A stretch of DNA of 64,000 nt from Microbacterium rhizosphaerae. GTDB lineage: Bacteria > Actinomycetota > Actinomycetes > Actinomycetales > Microbacteriaceae. Positions 43,947 to 55,125 of the stretch are shown here, piece by piece. The first letter of the stretch is position 1. Every line of letters begins with the position of its first letter. The notes beneath the pieces were generated by a model. That model did no database searches. It was not told where the DNA came from and saw only the letters and a program-made list of their open reading frames with translations. Location of the stretch: the NCBI RefSeq assembly GCF_034120055.1, contig NZ_CP139368.1, positions 2,790,001 to 2,854,000 on the forward strand, read 5' to 3'. The translations under genes and the position numbers were made by a program.

Positions 43947-44306
43947 TCAATGCGGGAGGGTGCGATCGTGCGCGTGCATGGCCGGTCTGATGGCGATCGC
44001 CGCGACGATCGCCGCGACGGCGCCGCCGATCCAGCTGACCCACGCGGGACCCATGTTCGCTCCGCTCGCGTACTGGCCGATCCACGGCGCGATGGCGAGC
44101 AGGATGCCGAGCGCCAGCTGCACGTATTCGGTGGCGACGAGGCCGGGCATGGCCAGGTTCACGACACCGGAAGCGATCAGCAGGATGCCGAGCGTGAGCA
44201 TCCAGGCCATCGAGGCGCCGACGTGCGGCATCACGAACGTCGACAGTGCGACCACGAGGCCGACGCCCACGGCGACCCAGTCCTCCCAACGCATCCATTT
44301 CTTCAT
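43947..44306 (-). CDS. SPW-repeat-like membrane protein
   Basis: A 119-residue four-helix membrane protein: after the polar start MKKWMRWEDW come hydrophobic segments around residues 12-32, 36-55, 60-78 and 88-108. The internal symmetry, with LAIAPWIGQYA and GPAWVSWIGGA at equivalent positions, fits the SPW repeat family, whose role is unknown. GGAGGGAG lies at good spacing before ATG 44306, so an upstream in-frame extension was rejected. It is the first gene of a pair with TetR. Confidence 0.7.
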   Translation of the reverse strand: MKKWMRWEDWVAVGVGLVVALSTFVMPHVGASMAWMLTLGILLIASGVVNLAMPGLVATEYVQLALGILLAIAPWIGQYASGANMGPAWVSWIGGAVAAIVAAIAIRPAMHAHDRTLPH

Positions 44307-44358
44307 TCGACTCTCCCTCCTTCGAAAGGTGATGGCTCCCGATCCGGGGGTCGCCTCA

Positions 44359-44387
44359 ACGATAGATCTGACTGACCGCCCGGTCAA
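44359..44387 (-). promoter_or_regulatory. Sigma-70-type promoter with TetR operator
   Basis: On the minus strand TTGACC (44387-44382), a 17-nt spacer and TATCGT (44364-44359). The inverted repeat TGACCG-CC-CGGTCA (44373-44386) covers the -35 and upper spacer, so the TetR product would block RNA polymerase. This promoter has a leader and SD, unlike the leaderless ones. Confidence 0.6.
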
Positions 44388-44408
44388 CTGGGAGAGATGG
44401 CACGAAAG

Positions 44409-44444
44409 AGGCCCGGACCTGCAGAATTCTGCGGGTCCGGGCCT
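44409..44444 (-). terminator. Terminator after nrdF
   Basis: AGGCCCGGACC (44409-44419) pairs with GGTCCGGGCCT (44434-44444); the interior GCAGAATTCTGC is itself palindromic. On the minus strand it is followed by CTTTC, a weak U-tract. Confidence 0.75.
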
Positions 44445-44481
44445 TTCAGCCGCCCTTGCGGTCGGTGCAGTCCGGGAACTC

Positions 44482-45468
<987 letters not shown>

Positions 45469-47643
45469 TTACAGCGTGCAGCTGACGCAGCCTTCGACCT
45501 CGGTGCCCTCCAGCGCCATCTGGCGGAGGCGGATGTAGTAGATCGTCTTGATGCCCTTCTTCCAGGCATAGATCTGGGCCTTGTTGATGTCACGGGTCGT
45601 CGCCGTGTCCTTGAAGAACAGCGTCAGCGACAGACCCTGGTCGACGTGCTGCGTCGCCGCGGCGTACGTGTCGATGACCTTCTCGTAGCCGATCTCGTAC
45701 GCGTCCTGGTAGTACTCCAGATTCTCGTTCGTCATGAACGGCGCCGGGTAGTAGACGCGACCGAGCTTGCCTTCCTTGCGGATCTCGATCTTCGATGCGA
45801 TCGGGTGGATCGAGCTCGTCGAGTTGTTGATGTACGAGATCGACCCGGTCGGCGGGACGGCCTGCAGGTTCTGGTTGTAGATGCCGTGCTTCTGGATGGA
45901 TGCCTTCAGCTCGACCCAGTCCGACTGCGTGGGGATCGCGTGGCCGGCGAACAGCTCCCTGACCTTCTCGGTCTGCGGGGCCCACTCGGCGTCGATGTAC
46001 TTGTCGAAGAACTCGCCGCTCGCGTACGTCGAATCCCAGAACCCGTCGAACACCTGCCCGCGCTCGATCGCGATGCGGTTCGACGCCGACAGCGCGTGGA
46101 AGAGCACCGTGTAGAAGTAGATGTTCGTGAAGTCGAGGCCCTCCTCCGACCCGTAGTGCACGTGCTCGCGGGCGAGGTAGCCGTGCAGGTTCATCTGGCC
46201 GAGGCCGATCGCGTGCGAGCGGTCGTTGCCGTCCTCGATCGAGCGGACGGACTGGATGTGGCTCTGGTCGCTGACCGCAGTCAGGGCGCGGATGGCGGTG
46301 TCCACGGTGCGGGCGAGGTCGCCGCCATCCATCGCCAGCGCGATGTTCAGCGAGCCCAGGTTGCAGGAGATGTCCTTGCCGATCTGCGCGTACGAGAGGT
46401 CCTCGTTGTACGTCGTCGGGGTGTTCACCTGCAGGATCTCGGAGCACAGGTTCGACATGTTGATCCGGCCCTTGATGGGGTTCGCCCGGTTCACGGTGTC
46501 CTCGAACATGATGTACGGGTAGCCCGACTCGAACTGGATCTCGGCGAGCGTCTGGAAGAACTGGCGCGCGTTGATCTTCGTCTTCTTGATGCGCGGGTCG
46601 TCGACCATCTCGCGGTACTTCTCGCTCACCGAGATGTCGCCGAACGGCACGCCGTAAACGCGCTCGACGTCGTACGGCGAGAAGAGGTACATGTCCTCGT
46701 CGTTCTTGGCGAGCTCGAACGTGATATCCGGCACCACGACGCCGAGCGACAGGGTCTTGATGCGGATCTTCTCGTCCGCGTTCTCGCGCTTCGTGTCGAG
46801 GAACCGCATGATGTCGGGGTGGTGCGCGCTGAGGTACACCGCACCGGCGCCCTGACGGGCGCCGAGCTGGTTCGCGTAGCTGAAGCTGTCTTCGAGCAGC
46901 TTCATCACCGGGATGATGCCGCTCGACTGGTTCTCGATCTGCTTGATCGGCGCGCCGGACTCGCGGATGTTCGACAGCAGCAGCGCCACGCCGCCGCCGC
47001 GCTTGCTCAGCTGCAGCGACGAGTTGATGCCGCGAGAGATCGATTCCATGTTGTCTTCGATGCGCAGCAGGAAGCACGACACGAGCTCGCCGCGCTGCGC
47101 CTTGCCGGTGTTGAGGAACGTCGGCGTCGCGGGCTGGAAGCGCCCCGCGATGACCTCGTCGACGAGCGCCTCGGCGAGCTTCTGATCGCCGGCCGCCAGA
47201 CCGAGCGCCGTCATCACGACGCGGTCCTCGAAGCGCTCGAGGTAGCGCTTGCCGTCGAAGGTCTTCAGCGTGTAGCTCGTGTAGTACTTGAACGCGCCGA
47301 GGAACGTCTCGAAGCGGAACTTCTTGCCGTACGCGCGCTCGTTGAGCCGCTGGATGAACTCGAACGGGTACTGCTCGAGGACGGCCGGCTCGTAGTACTC
47401 CTTCTCGACGAGGTAGTCGAGGCGCTCCTTGAGCGAGTGGAAGAACACGGTGTTCTGGTTCACGTGCTGGAGGAAGTACTCCCGCGCCGCCCGCTTGTCG
47501 GCGTCGAACTGGATCCTCCCGTCGGCGTCGTACAGGTTCAGCATCGCGTTGAGCGCGTGGTAGTCCATGCCCTCGTAGCGCGCATCCGTCTTGAAGTCGA
47601 GCATGGCCTTGTCCTCGGGCGCTGTCACTGCTGCTTCCACCAT
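45469..47643 (-). CDS. nrdE: Class Ib ribonucleotide reductase alpha subunit NrdE
   Basis: A 724-residue catalytic subunit. Key stretches include [29 protein letters not shown] (active-site cysteine region), [20 protein letters not shown] and the C-terminal redox pair GCVSCTL, which NrdH re-reduces. It converts ribonucleoside diphosphates to deoxy forms in the cytoplasm. The ATG at 47643 overlaps nrdI by 19 nt, showing tight coupling. As in other NrdE proteins there is no ATP-cone at the N-terminus. Confidence 0.97.
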   Translation of the reverse strand: MVEAAVTAPEDKAMLDFKTDARYEGMDYHALNAMLNLYDADGRIQFDADKRAAREYFLQHVNQNTVFFHSLKERLDYLVEKEYYEPAVLEQYPFEFIQRLNERAYGKKFRFETFLGAFKYYTSYTLKTFDGKRYLERFEDRVVMTALGLAAGDQKLAEALVDEVIAGRFQPATPTFLNTGKAQRGELVSCFLLRIEDNMESISRGINSSLQLSKRGGGVALLLSNIRESGAPIKQIENQSSGIIPVMKLLEDSFSYANQLGARQGAGAVYLSAHHPDIMRFLDTKRENADEKIRIKTLSLGVVVPDITFELAKNDEDMYLFSPYDVERVYGVPFGDISVSEKYREMVDDPRIKKTKINARQFFQTLAEIQFESGYPYIMFEDTVNRANPIKGRINMSNLCSEILQVNTPTTYNEDLSYAQIGKDISCNLGSLNIALAMDGGDLARTVDTAIRALTAVSDQSHIQSVRSIEDGNDRSHAIGLGQMNLHGYLAREHVHYGSEEGLDFTNIYFYTVLFHALSASNRIAIERGQVFDGFWDSTYASGEFFDKYIDAEWAPQTEKVRELFAGHAIPTQSDWVELKASIQKHGIYNQNLQAVPPTGSISYINNSTSSIHPIASKIEIRKEGKLGRVYYPAPFMTNENLEYYQDAYEIGYEKVIDTYAAATQHVDQGLSLTLFFKDTATTRDINKAQIYAWKKGIKTIYYIRLRQMALEGTEVEGCVSCTL

Positions 47644-48062
47644 CGTTCCAATCCGTCGCTCACGCGATCGACATCATGCGGCGTGCCGAAGAGTTCGAGC
47701 CGGTACAAGTGCGGCACATGGCACTTGCGGCTGACGATGTCTCCGGCGAGGCAGAAGTGCTCGCCGAAGTTCGTGTTTCCCGCGGAGATGACTCCGCGGA
47801 TGAGACGTCGGTTCCGTTCGTCGTTGAGGAACCGGATGACCTGCTTGGGGACGGCGCCCTTCTCCTCGCCGCGGCCCTGTCCTCCGCCGTACGTGGGCGT
47901 CACGAGGACGAAGGGCTCGTCGACGACGAGAGGCTGCTCGTCACCCCTGATGGGGATGCGCACCGCGCGCATGCCCAGCTTCTCGATGAACCTCGCCGTG
48001 TTGCCCGACACGCTCGAGAAGTACACGAGCAGCGGCGCGGACGTCATGACCGGCGTGCGCAT
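47625..48062 (-). CDS. nrdI: NrdI flavodoxin-like RNR activator
   Basis: A 145-residue flavodoxin-like protein that supplies oxidant for manganese-cofactor assembly in NrdF. The FMN loop is [18 protein letters not shown], followed by [18 protein letters not shown] and [19 protein letters not shown]. The ATG at 48062 has GGGGCGAG upstream; a second in-frame ATG 15 nt later would also give a full fold. Gene order nrdH-nrdI-nrdE-nrdF is the standard actinobacterial arrangement. Confidence 0.95.
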   Translation of the reverse strand: MRTPVMTSAPLLVYFSSVSGNTARFIEKLGMRAVRIPIRGDEQPLVVDEPFVLVTPTYGGGQGRGEEKGAVPKQVIRFLNDERNRRLIRGVISAGNTNFGEHFCLAGDIVSRKCHVPHLYRLELFGTPHDVDRVSDGLERWWKQQ

Positions 48063-48095
48063 TGCTCGCCCCGCTTCCTGAGCTCCGTCGAACGG

Positions 48096-48329
48096 CTACG
48101 CCAATCGAGCCGCGAGCTCGTCGATCTTGTCGGGACGGAAGCCCGACCAGTGGCCGTCGTCGGTGATCACGACGGGAGCCTGCAGGTACCCCAGGGCCTT
48201 CACCTGCTCGAGGGCGTCGGGGTCCTGCGAGAGGTCGTGGACCTCGTATTCGATACCCTTCGAGTCCAGTGCGCGGTAGGTCGCTGTGCACTGCACGCAA
48301 GCGGGCTTTGTGTAGACCGTGATCGCCAT
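48096..48329 (-). CDS. nrdH: NrdH glutaredoxin-like redoxin
   Basis: A 77-residue electron donor for class Ib RNR. The start ITVYTKPACVQCTATYRALD contains the CVQC redox site at Cys11/Cys14; the cis-Pro loop is QAPVVITDDGHWSGFRPDKI with the WSGFRPD motif that marks NrdH and its thioredoxin-reductase dependence. First gene of the nrd operon, 33 nt before nrdI. Confidence 0.96.
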   Translation of the reverse strand: MAITVYTKPACVQCTATYRALDSKGIEYEVHDLSQDPDALEQVKALGYLQAPVVITDDGHWSGFRPDKIDELAARLA

Positions 48330-48389
48330 GTCGACGTGTTCTCCCCTCGTTCGGTCTGATCTTCCGGCTTTTCCCCCGCCGGAGCACCA

Positions 48390-48437
48390 ATACTACATAT
48401 GGGTACGGACACTGGGAAGCACCACAAGGGCTAGTAG
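48390..48437 (-). promoter_or_regulatory. Candidate tandem NrdR boxes upstream of nrdHIEF
   Basis: Two imperfect palindromes, ATACTACATATGGGTA (48390-48405) and CCACAAGGGCTAGTAG (48422-48437), centred about 32 bp apart, i.e. three helical turns as in known NrdR box pairs. Half-sites CTA/TAG and CACAA/TAGT match the ACACWATATATWGTGT consensus only in part. Located 60-110 bp before nrdH. Confidence 0.45.
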
Positions 48438-48451
48438 TTACATCCGTGTAG

Positions 48452-48588
48452 TTTTCCACCGTCCTCCCCATGTACAACACAGGTTGTCCACCGTTTCATC
48501 CACAACCACCCCATCTCGTCGCGACGCGGGATTCCGCCGATCCGGGGCCTCGAAAGCACCCCCGGAGGCCGTCATCCACAGGTGTGGA
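48452..48588. promoter_or_regulatory. Cluster of DnaA-box-like 9-mers in the nrd / MFS intergenic region
   Basis: The 399-bp gap 48330-48728 has no convincing gene. It contains TTTTCCACC (48452), TTGTCCACC (48484), TCATCCACA (48496 and 48572) and GTGTGGAC (48581-48588, reverse strand), five near matches to the GC-genome DnaA box TTGTCCACA within 137 bp. Together with the NrdR-like boxes this suggests cell-cycle-linked control of dNTP synthesis. The rest of the gap shows no other clear signal. Confidence 0.45.
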
Positions 48589-48716
48589 CGGTACGCCGGG
48601 GTGCCGACATCCGATTTCGCGCTTCCGTGCACGCCCGGCGTGTCGCGCAGCCCCCGCCGTCCGCGCTGACGTCTGCGCCGCCGCCGGCGCTGTCGCGATT
48701 CAGCACCGCCCCGCGA

Positions 48717-48722
48717 TAGCCT
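48717..48722 (+). promoter_or_regulatory. Leaderless -10 element for the MFS gene
   Basis: TAGCCT, spacer CGAGGG, ATG. CGAGGG could double as a poor ribosome binding site. Confidence 0.5.
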
Positions 48723-48728
48723 CGAGGG

Positions 48729-49940
48729 ATGGCGGGCTACCGGGACCTCGTGCGCACTCCCGGGGTCCTTCGCATCATCGCCGCACAGCTGACCGCCCGC
48801 TTCCCGAACGGCATGACGAGCCTCGTCATCCTGCTGCACGTCGAGGGGATCACAGGCTCCTACGGCGCCGCCGGCACCGTGCTGGCGGCCGCGTCGATCG
48901 GCCAGGCCCTGGCGGGACCCGTGACGAGCCGCCTCATGGGCCGGTTCGGGATGCGCCGCGTCATCGCCCTGACGACGCTGGTCTGCGCCGCGGCCCTGAC
49001 GGCGATGGCCTTCTGGATCGCGCCGCTGTACGTGTACATCGTCCTGGGCTTCATCGCGGGCCTGACGACGCCTCCGATCGTCGCCGCGGCCCGCACGATC
49101 TACCCGAAGCTCGTGACGTCGAGGCAGCTGACGGCGCTCTACTCCCTGGACGCGTCGCTGCAGGAGATCATCTGGATCATCGCGCCCGTCCTGATCACCG
49201 TCACGGCGACCCAGTTCGGCACGACCCAGGGCCTCATGCTCGTCGTCGTCATCCTGATCGGCGGCTGCAGCTGGTTCGTCCTGTCCCCCGAGGTCGGGCG
49301 CGTGCGCATCCCGCCGAGCAAGCGGGCGTTCGGCAAGGTGCTGAGCCGTCCGCCGGTGCTGCTGGCCGCGATCATCGGGTTCCTCTTCATCGGATCCTTC
49401 GCGGCGGTGGAGGCGAGCGTGGTCGCGACCTTCAACCACGAGGGCCTCGACGCCGGCATCGTGCTCGCCGTGTTCTCGATCGGCAGCCTCATCGGCGGCT
49501 TCGCCTTCGGCCACCTGCCCATGGGCCCGTGGGCCATGGCGCGCCGCCTCACCGTGGTCGCGATCGGCCTCGCCCTCGCGAGCCTGTGGCTGAACGTCTG
49601 GTGGATCAGCGTCACCCTCTTCGCCGCAGGGATCGGCATCGCGCCTGCTCTCGCCGTCGGCTCGGCCATCACCACCGCGAGCGTCAAGTTCAGCGACACC
49701 GCCGAGGCGTTCGGCTGGACGGGCACGGGCCAGCTCATCGGCGCCGCCGTCGGCTCGGCCGTCGCCGGGTTCCTCATCGACATCACGGGCGGTCCGGCCG
49801 CCGGCTACTGGGCCGCCACGGCCCTCTGCGCGCTCGCCCTCGTCGTCGCGGTGGTGTTCGTCCGGTCGATGCCCGACCTCCGGGTGCGCGGCGCTGCGCC
49901 TCTGCCTGACACGGACGTCATCCGCACCGTCACGCCGTAG
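48729..49940 (+). CDS. MFS transporter
   Basis: A 403-residue major-facilitator protein with about twelve membrane segments and no signal peptide. The segment 2-3 loop TSRLMGRFGMRRVIALTTLV is the GxxxDR/xGRR-type MFS signature in a degenerate form. FTWTGTGQLIG-like residues near 340 (FGWTGTGQLIGAAVGSAVAG) are seen in drug- and sugar-efflux-like families. Substrate unknown. It is followed after 9 nt by an alpha/beta hydrolase gene whose own -10 element overlaps the MFS stop codon. Confidence 0.9.
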   Translation: MAGYRDLVRTPGVLRIIAAQLTARFPNGMTSLVILLHVEGITGSYGAAGTVLAAASIGQALAGPVTSRLMGRFGMRRVIALTTLVCAAALTAMAFWIAPLYVYIVLGFIAGLTTPPIVAAARTIYPKLVTSRQLTALYSLDASLQEIIWIIAPVLITVTATQFGTTQGLMLVVVILIGGCSWFVLSPEVGRVRIPPSKRAFGKVLSRPPVLLAAIIGFLFIGSFAAVEASVVATFNHEGLDAGIVLAVFSIGSLIGGFAFGHLPMGPWAMARRLTVVAIGLALASLWLNVWWISVTLFAAGIGIAPALAVGSAITTASVKFSDTAEAFGWTGTGQLIGAAVGSAVAGFLIDITGGPAAGYWAATALCALALVVAVVFVRSMPDLRVRGAAPLPDTDVIRTVTP

Positions 49941-49943
49941 AGT
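49938..49943 (+). promoter_or_regulatory. Leaderless -10 element overlapping the MFS stop codon
   Basis: TAGAGT starts with the TAG stop of the MFS gene; CGGGCT spacer; ATG 49950. Confidence 0.45.
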
Positions 49944-49949
49944 CGGGCT

Positions 49950-50705
49950 ATGCCGTCACCGCTGGTCCTGCCTCGCCGATCCTGGGGGCACCATCACGCC
50001 GACCGCCGCGCACTGCTCATCCACGGACTGGGCTCCGACGGCGCTCTGATGTGGCGCTACGGCGTCGCCCTCGCGGACGCCGGATGGCGTGCGGATGCCG
50101 TCGACCTGCGCGGGCACGGCTCGGCTCCGCGCGCCCTCGACTGCACCCTGGAGGCGTACGCCGCGGACGTCGCCGAGGTGCATCCCGAGGACGGCGGACC
50201 CTGGGACCTCGTCGTGGCGCACTCCCTCGGCGGCGCGGCTGCGGTCATCACGAGCGCCGACCATCCGCGATGGACGCGCCGGCTCGTGCTCGTCGACCCG
50301 GCCATCCATCTGGACGACGAGGACCGCGAACAGGTGCGCGAGGGGCAGGAGGAGTCGTTCGCCGACCCGAGCGCCGACGCCGTGCGTGCGGCCCACCCGC
50401 ACTGGCACGAGCTCGACATCGAGCTGAAGGCCGCCTCGACGCGCGCGGCGAGCCGGTGGATGGTCGAGCAGACGAGCGAGCAGAACACGACGTGGGACGT
50501 GCGGGGCGCCGCATCCCGTCTCTCCGTCCCGACGCACGTGCTCGGCGCCGACCCGGCCGTCTTCAGCATCTTCACCGGGACCACGGCCGAGGAGGTCCTG
50601 CGCAACCCGCTCGTGACGATGTCGGTCGTCGAGGGCGCCGGACATTCGCTTCATCGCGACCGCCCCGAGGCTGCGATCGATGCGCTGAGGGAGGCCCTGC
50701 GATGA
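49950..50705 (+). CDS. Alpha/beta hydrolase
   Basis: A 251-residue alpha/beta-hydrolase. The oxyanion strand LLIHGLGSDGALMWRYGVAL, the nucleophile elbow VVAHSLGGAAAV (Ser ~91), and the C-terminal VEGAGHSLHRDRPEA with the catalytic His are all present. The substrate (ester, lactone or carbon-carbon bond) is not identifiable. Its TGA overlaps the ATG of the acyl-CoA dehydrogenase gene, so a joint acyl-substrate pathway is likely. Confidence 0.9.
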   Translation: MPSPLVLPRRSWGHHHADRRALLIHGLGSDGALMWRYGVALADAGWRADAVDLRGHGSAPRALDCTLEAYAADVAEVHPEDGGPWDLVVAHSLGGAAAVITSADHPRWTRRLVLVDPAIHLDDEDREQVREGQEESFADPSADAVRAAHPHWHELDIELKAASTRAASRWMVEQTSEQNTTWDVRGAASRLSVPTHVLGADPAVFSIFTGTTAEEVLRNPLVTMSVVEGAGHSLHRDRPEAAIDALREALR

Positions 50706-51856
50706 CGTTCGATCCCGCCGCGATCCTGCCCGACGACCTGCTCGCACGGTTCCGGGAGCGCGCCGCCGTCCACGACCGCGAGAACACGTTCCCGGACGAG
50801 GACCTCGCCGAGCTGAAGGCTGCCGGCTACCTCTCGATCCTGGTGCCTGCGGAGCTCGGCGGCGCGGGACTCGGTCTGGCCGAGGCATCCGTCCTCCAGC
50901 AGCGCCTCGCGGGCGCGGCACCCGCAACGGCCCTCGCCGTGAACATGCACCTCGTCTGGACGGGCGTCGCGAAGGTCCTCGCCGACCGGGGGATCCCGTC
51001 TCTGCGCTTCGTCCAGGAGGGCGCGGTCGCCGGCGAGGTGTTCGCGTTCGGCATCAGCGAGGCGGGCAACGATCTCGTGCTCTTCGGCAGCGACACGGAT
51101 GCGGTGCCCCTCCCCGACGGCGGCTACGTGTTCACGGGCACGAAGATCTTCACCTCGCTCGCGCCCGTATGGACGCAGCTCGGCCTCCACGGCCTCGACA
51201 CCACCTCGCCGGACGGGCCGAAGCTGGTCTACGCGTTCGTCCCGCGCACGGCGGCGGTGAGCACGCGCGACGATTGGGACACCCTCGGCATGCGCGGCAC
51301 GCAGAGCCGGACGACCGAGCTCGGCGGCGTCGTGGCGCTGCCCGACAAGGTCGTGCGTCGCATCGATCCGGGTCCGTCCGCCGACCCGATCGTCTTCGGG
51401 ATCTTCAGTGTGTTCGAGCTGCTGCTCGCGTCGGTCTACACCGGCATCGCGCGCCGCGCGCTGGAGCTGGCGGTGGATGCGGCGACCCGCCGCACCTCGA
51501 AGAAGACGGGGCAGGCGCTGAGCCAGGACCCCGACATCCGGTGGCGCATCGCCGGGATGGGAATCGCCTACGACGCGCTGCCGCTGCAGGTCGCATCGCT
51601 CTGTGCGGACGTCGACGCCGAGGTCGACCACGGGATGCGGTGGTTCCCCCTGCTCTCGGGCGTGAAGCACCGCGCCGTCACCATGGCGAAGCATGTCGTC
51701 GACGAGGCGATGCTCGTCGCGGGCGGGTCGTCGTACTTCACGCGCAACGAGCTCAGCCGCCTCTACCGGGATGTGCTGGCCGGGATGTTCCACCCCTCCG
51801 ACCCGGAGTCGGCGCACTCCACGGCCGCCAACGCCCTGCTCGGGCCTCCGGCCTAG
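50702..51856 (+). CDS. Acyl-CoA dehydrogenase family protein
   Basis: A 384-residue FAD enzyme of the acyl-CoA dehydrogenase fold. ILVPAELGGAGLGLAEASVL is typical of the N-terminal helical domain; AFGISEAGNDLVLFGSDTDA replaces the usual xITEP(G/A)xGSD segment, and DTLGMRGTQSRTTELGGVV is the family middle-domain strand. The general-base Glu position is not obvious, so dehydrogenase versus flavin-monooxygenase-like activity is open. Coupled to the alpha/beta hydrolase by an ATGA overlap; its stop overlaps that of the convergent aminotransferase. Confidence 0.87.
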   Translation: MTFDPAAILPDDLLARFRERAAVHDRENTFPDEDLAELKAAGYLSILVPAELGGAGLGLAEASVLQQRLAGAAPATALAVNMHLVWTGVAKVLADRGIPSLRFVQEGAVAGEVFAFGISEAGNDLVLFGSDTDAVPLPDGGYVFTGTKIFTSLAPVWTQLGLHGLDTTSPDGPKLVYAFVPRTAAVSTRDDWDTLGMRGTQSRTTELGGVVALPDKVVRRIDPGPSADPIVFGIFSVFELLLASVYTGIARRALELAVDAATRRTSKKTGQALSQDPDIRWRIAGMGIAYDALPLQVASLCADVDAEVDHGMRWFPLLSGVKHRAVTMAKHVVDEAMLVAGGSSYFTRNELSRLYRDVLAGMFHPSDPESAHSTAANALLGPPA

Positions 51857-52980
51857 ACGCCCATCCGGTCGAGAGCCGCGGCGAGGCGCGCGACAGCGCC
51901 GTCGACGTCGCCGAGCTTGTCGAGGCCGAACAGCCCGACGCGGAAGGTCGAGAACGTGTCGGGCTCGCCGCAGTGCAGCGGCACGCCCGCCGCCACCTGC
52001 ACGCCCTGCTCCGCGAACCGCGCTCCGGTGCGCAGACCCGGATCGTCGGCGTGCACCACGACCACGCTGGGAGCATCGACTCCGGAGGCGGCCACCGACG
52101 GCAGCCCGCGGGATGCGAGCAGCTCCCGCACGCGGGAGCCCAGCGAGATCTGCGCCGCTCGCAGCTGCTCGAGCCGCCCGGCGGTCTCCACCATCGGACC
52201 GAGGTTGTGCAGGATCGAGTCGGTGGGCATCGTGGCGTGGTACGCGGCCCGGCCGTCGCGGTACGCATCCGAGATCTTCAGCCAGGTGCCGAGATCGACG
52301 GCGAAGCTCGTCGCCGTGCCCGCCTCGACGGCCGCTCGTCCCGTGGCACTCAGCATCACGTAGCCGACGCCGGGGGTGCCGCTCCATCCCTTCTGCGGCG
52401 CGCTCAGCAGCACATCCACGCCGAGCGCGGTCATGTCGACCCACATCGCGCCGGATGCGATGCAATCGAGCACCAGCAGGCCGCCGTTCTCGTGGACCGC
52501 ATCGGCGAGCGCCCGGACGTACTCGTCGGGCAGCAGCATCCCCGCCGCCGTCTCCACATGCGGTGCGAAGACGACCTCCGCGCGCTCCGCGCGGATCGCC
52601 GCGACGACCTCCTCGATGAGCGCCGGCCGCCACGCGGCCTGATGCTCCTCGGAATCGGGCCGCGCTGCGCACACCGTGATGGCCGCGGGGATGCGTGCCG
52701 TCTCGAGGATCTGCGACCACCGGTACGAGAACAGGCCGTTGCGCACGACGACGACGCTGCGACCCGTGGCGATCCGCCGGGCGACGGCCTCCATCGCGTA
52801 GGTGCCGCCGCCGTTGACGAGCGCGACGCTGTCGGCGTGGTAGGTGGTGCGCAGGATGTCGAGCGTCTGCTGCATCGCGCCGATGAAGCGCGCCGACATG
52901 TGGTTCAGGGAGCGGTCGGTGAAGACGACCGAGTACTCCAGCAGTCCGTCCGGGTCGATGTCGTCATGCGGAAGGCTCAT
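51853..52980 (-). CDS. Class V aminotransferase (alanine-glyoxylate / serine-type)
   Basis: A 375-residue PLP enzyme. FTDRSLNHMSARFIGAMQQT is at the start, ALVNGGGTYAMEAVARRI carries the phosphate-binding loop, LLVLDCIASGAMWVDM the PLP aspartate and LLSAPQKGWSGTPGVGYVML the Schiff-base lysine. Relatives transaminate alanine, serine or aspartate to glyoxylate or pyruvate. ATG 52980 is 34 nt from the start of the divergent S9 peptidase gene. Confidence 0.92.
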   Translation of the reverse strand: MSLPHDDIDPDGLLEYSVVFTDRSLNHMSARFIGAMQQTLDILRTTYHADSVALVNGGGTYAMEAVARRIATGRSVVVVRNGLFSYRWSQILETARIPAAITVCAARPDSEEHQAAWRPALIEEVVAAIRAERAEVVFAPHVETAAGMLLPDEYVRALADAVHENGGLLVLDCIASGAMWVDMTALGVDVLLSAPQKGWSGTPGVGYVMLSATGRAAVEAGTATSFAVDLGTWLKISDAYRDGRAAYHATMPTDSILHNLGPMVETAGRLEQLRAAQISLGSRVRELLASRGLPSVAASGVDAPSVVVVHADDPGLRTGARFAEQGVQVAAGVPLHCGEPDTFSTFRVGLFGLDKLGDVDGAVARLAAALDRMGV

Positions 52981-53001
52981 GCGCCCAGCATCCCACGGCG
53001 A

Positions 53002-53007
53002 TAGCGT
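53002..53007 (+). promoter_or_regulatory. Leaderless -10 element for the S9 peptidase
   Basis: TAGCGT, spacer GGCAGG, ATG 53014. Confidence 0.5.
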
Positions 53008-53013
53008 GGCAGG

Positions 53014-55095
<2,082 letters not shown>

Positions 55096-55125
55096 GGGCT
55101 GGTCGCTCCGCGGAGCCGCGGACTC

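Noticed and set aside
48330..48728. Small open frames in the nrd/MFS gap (e.g. 48319-48669)
   Set aside because: No ribosome binding sites, odd composition, and overlap with regulatory-looking sequence.
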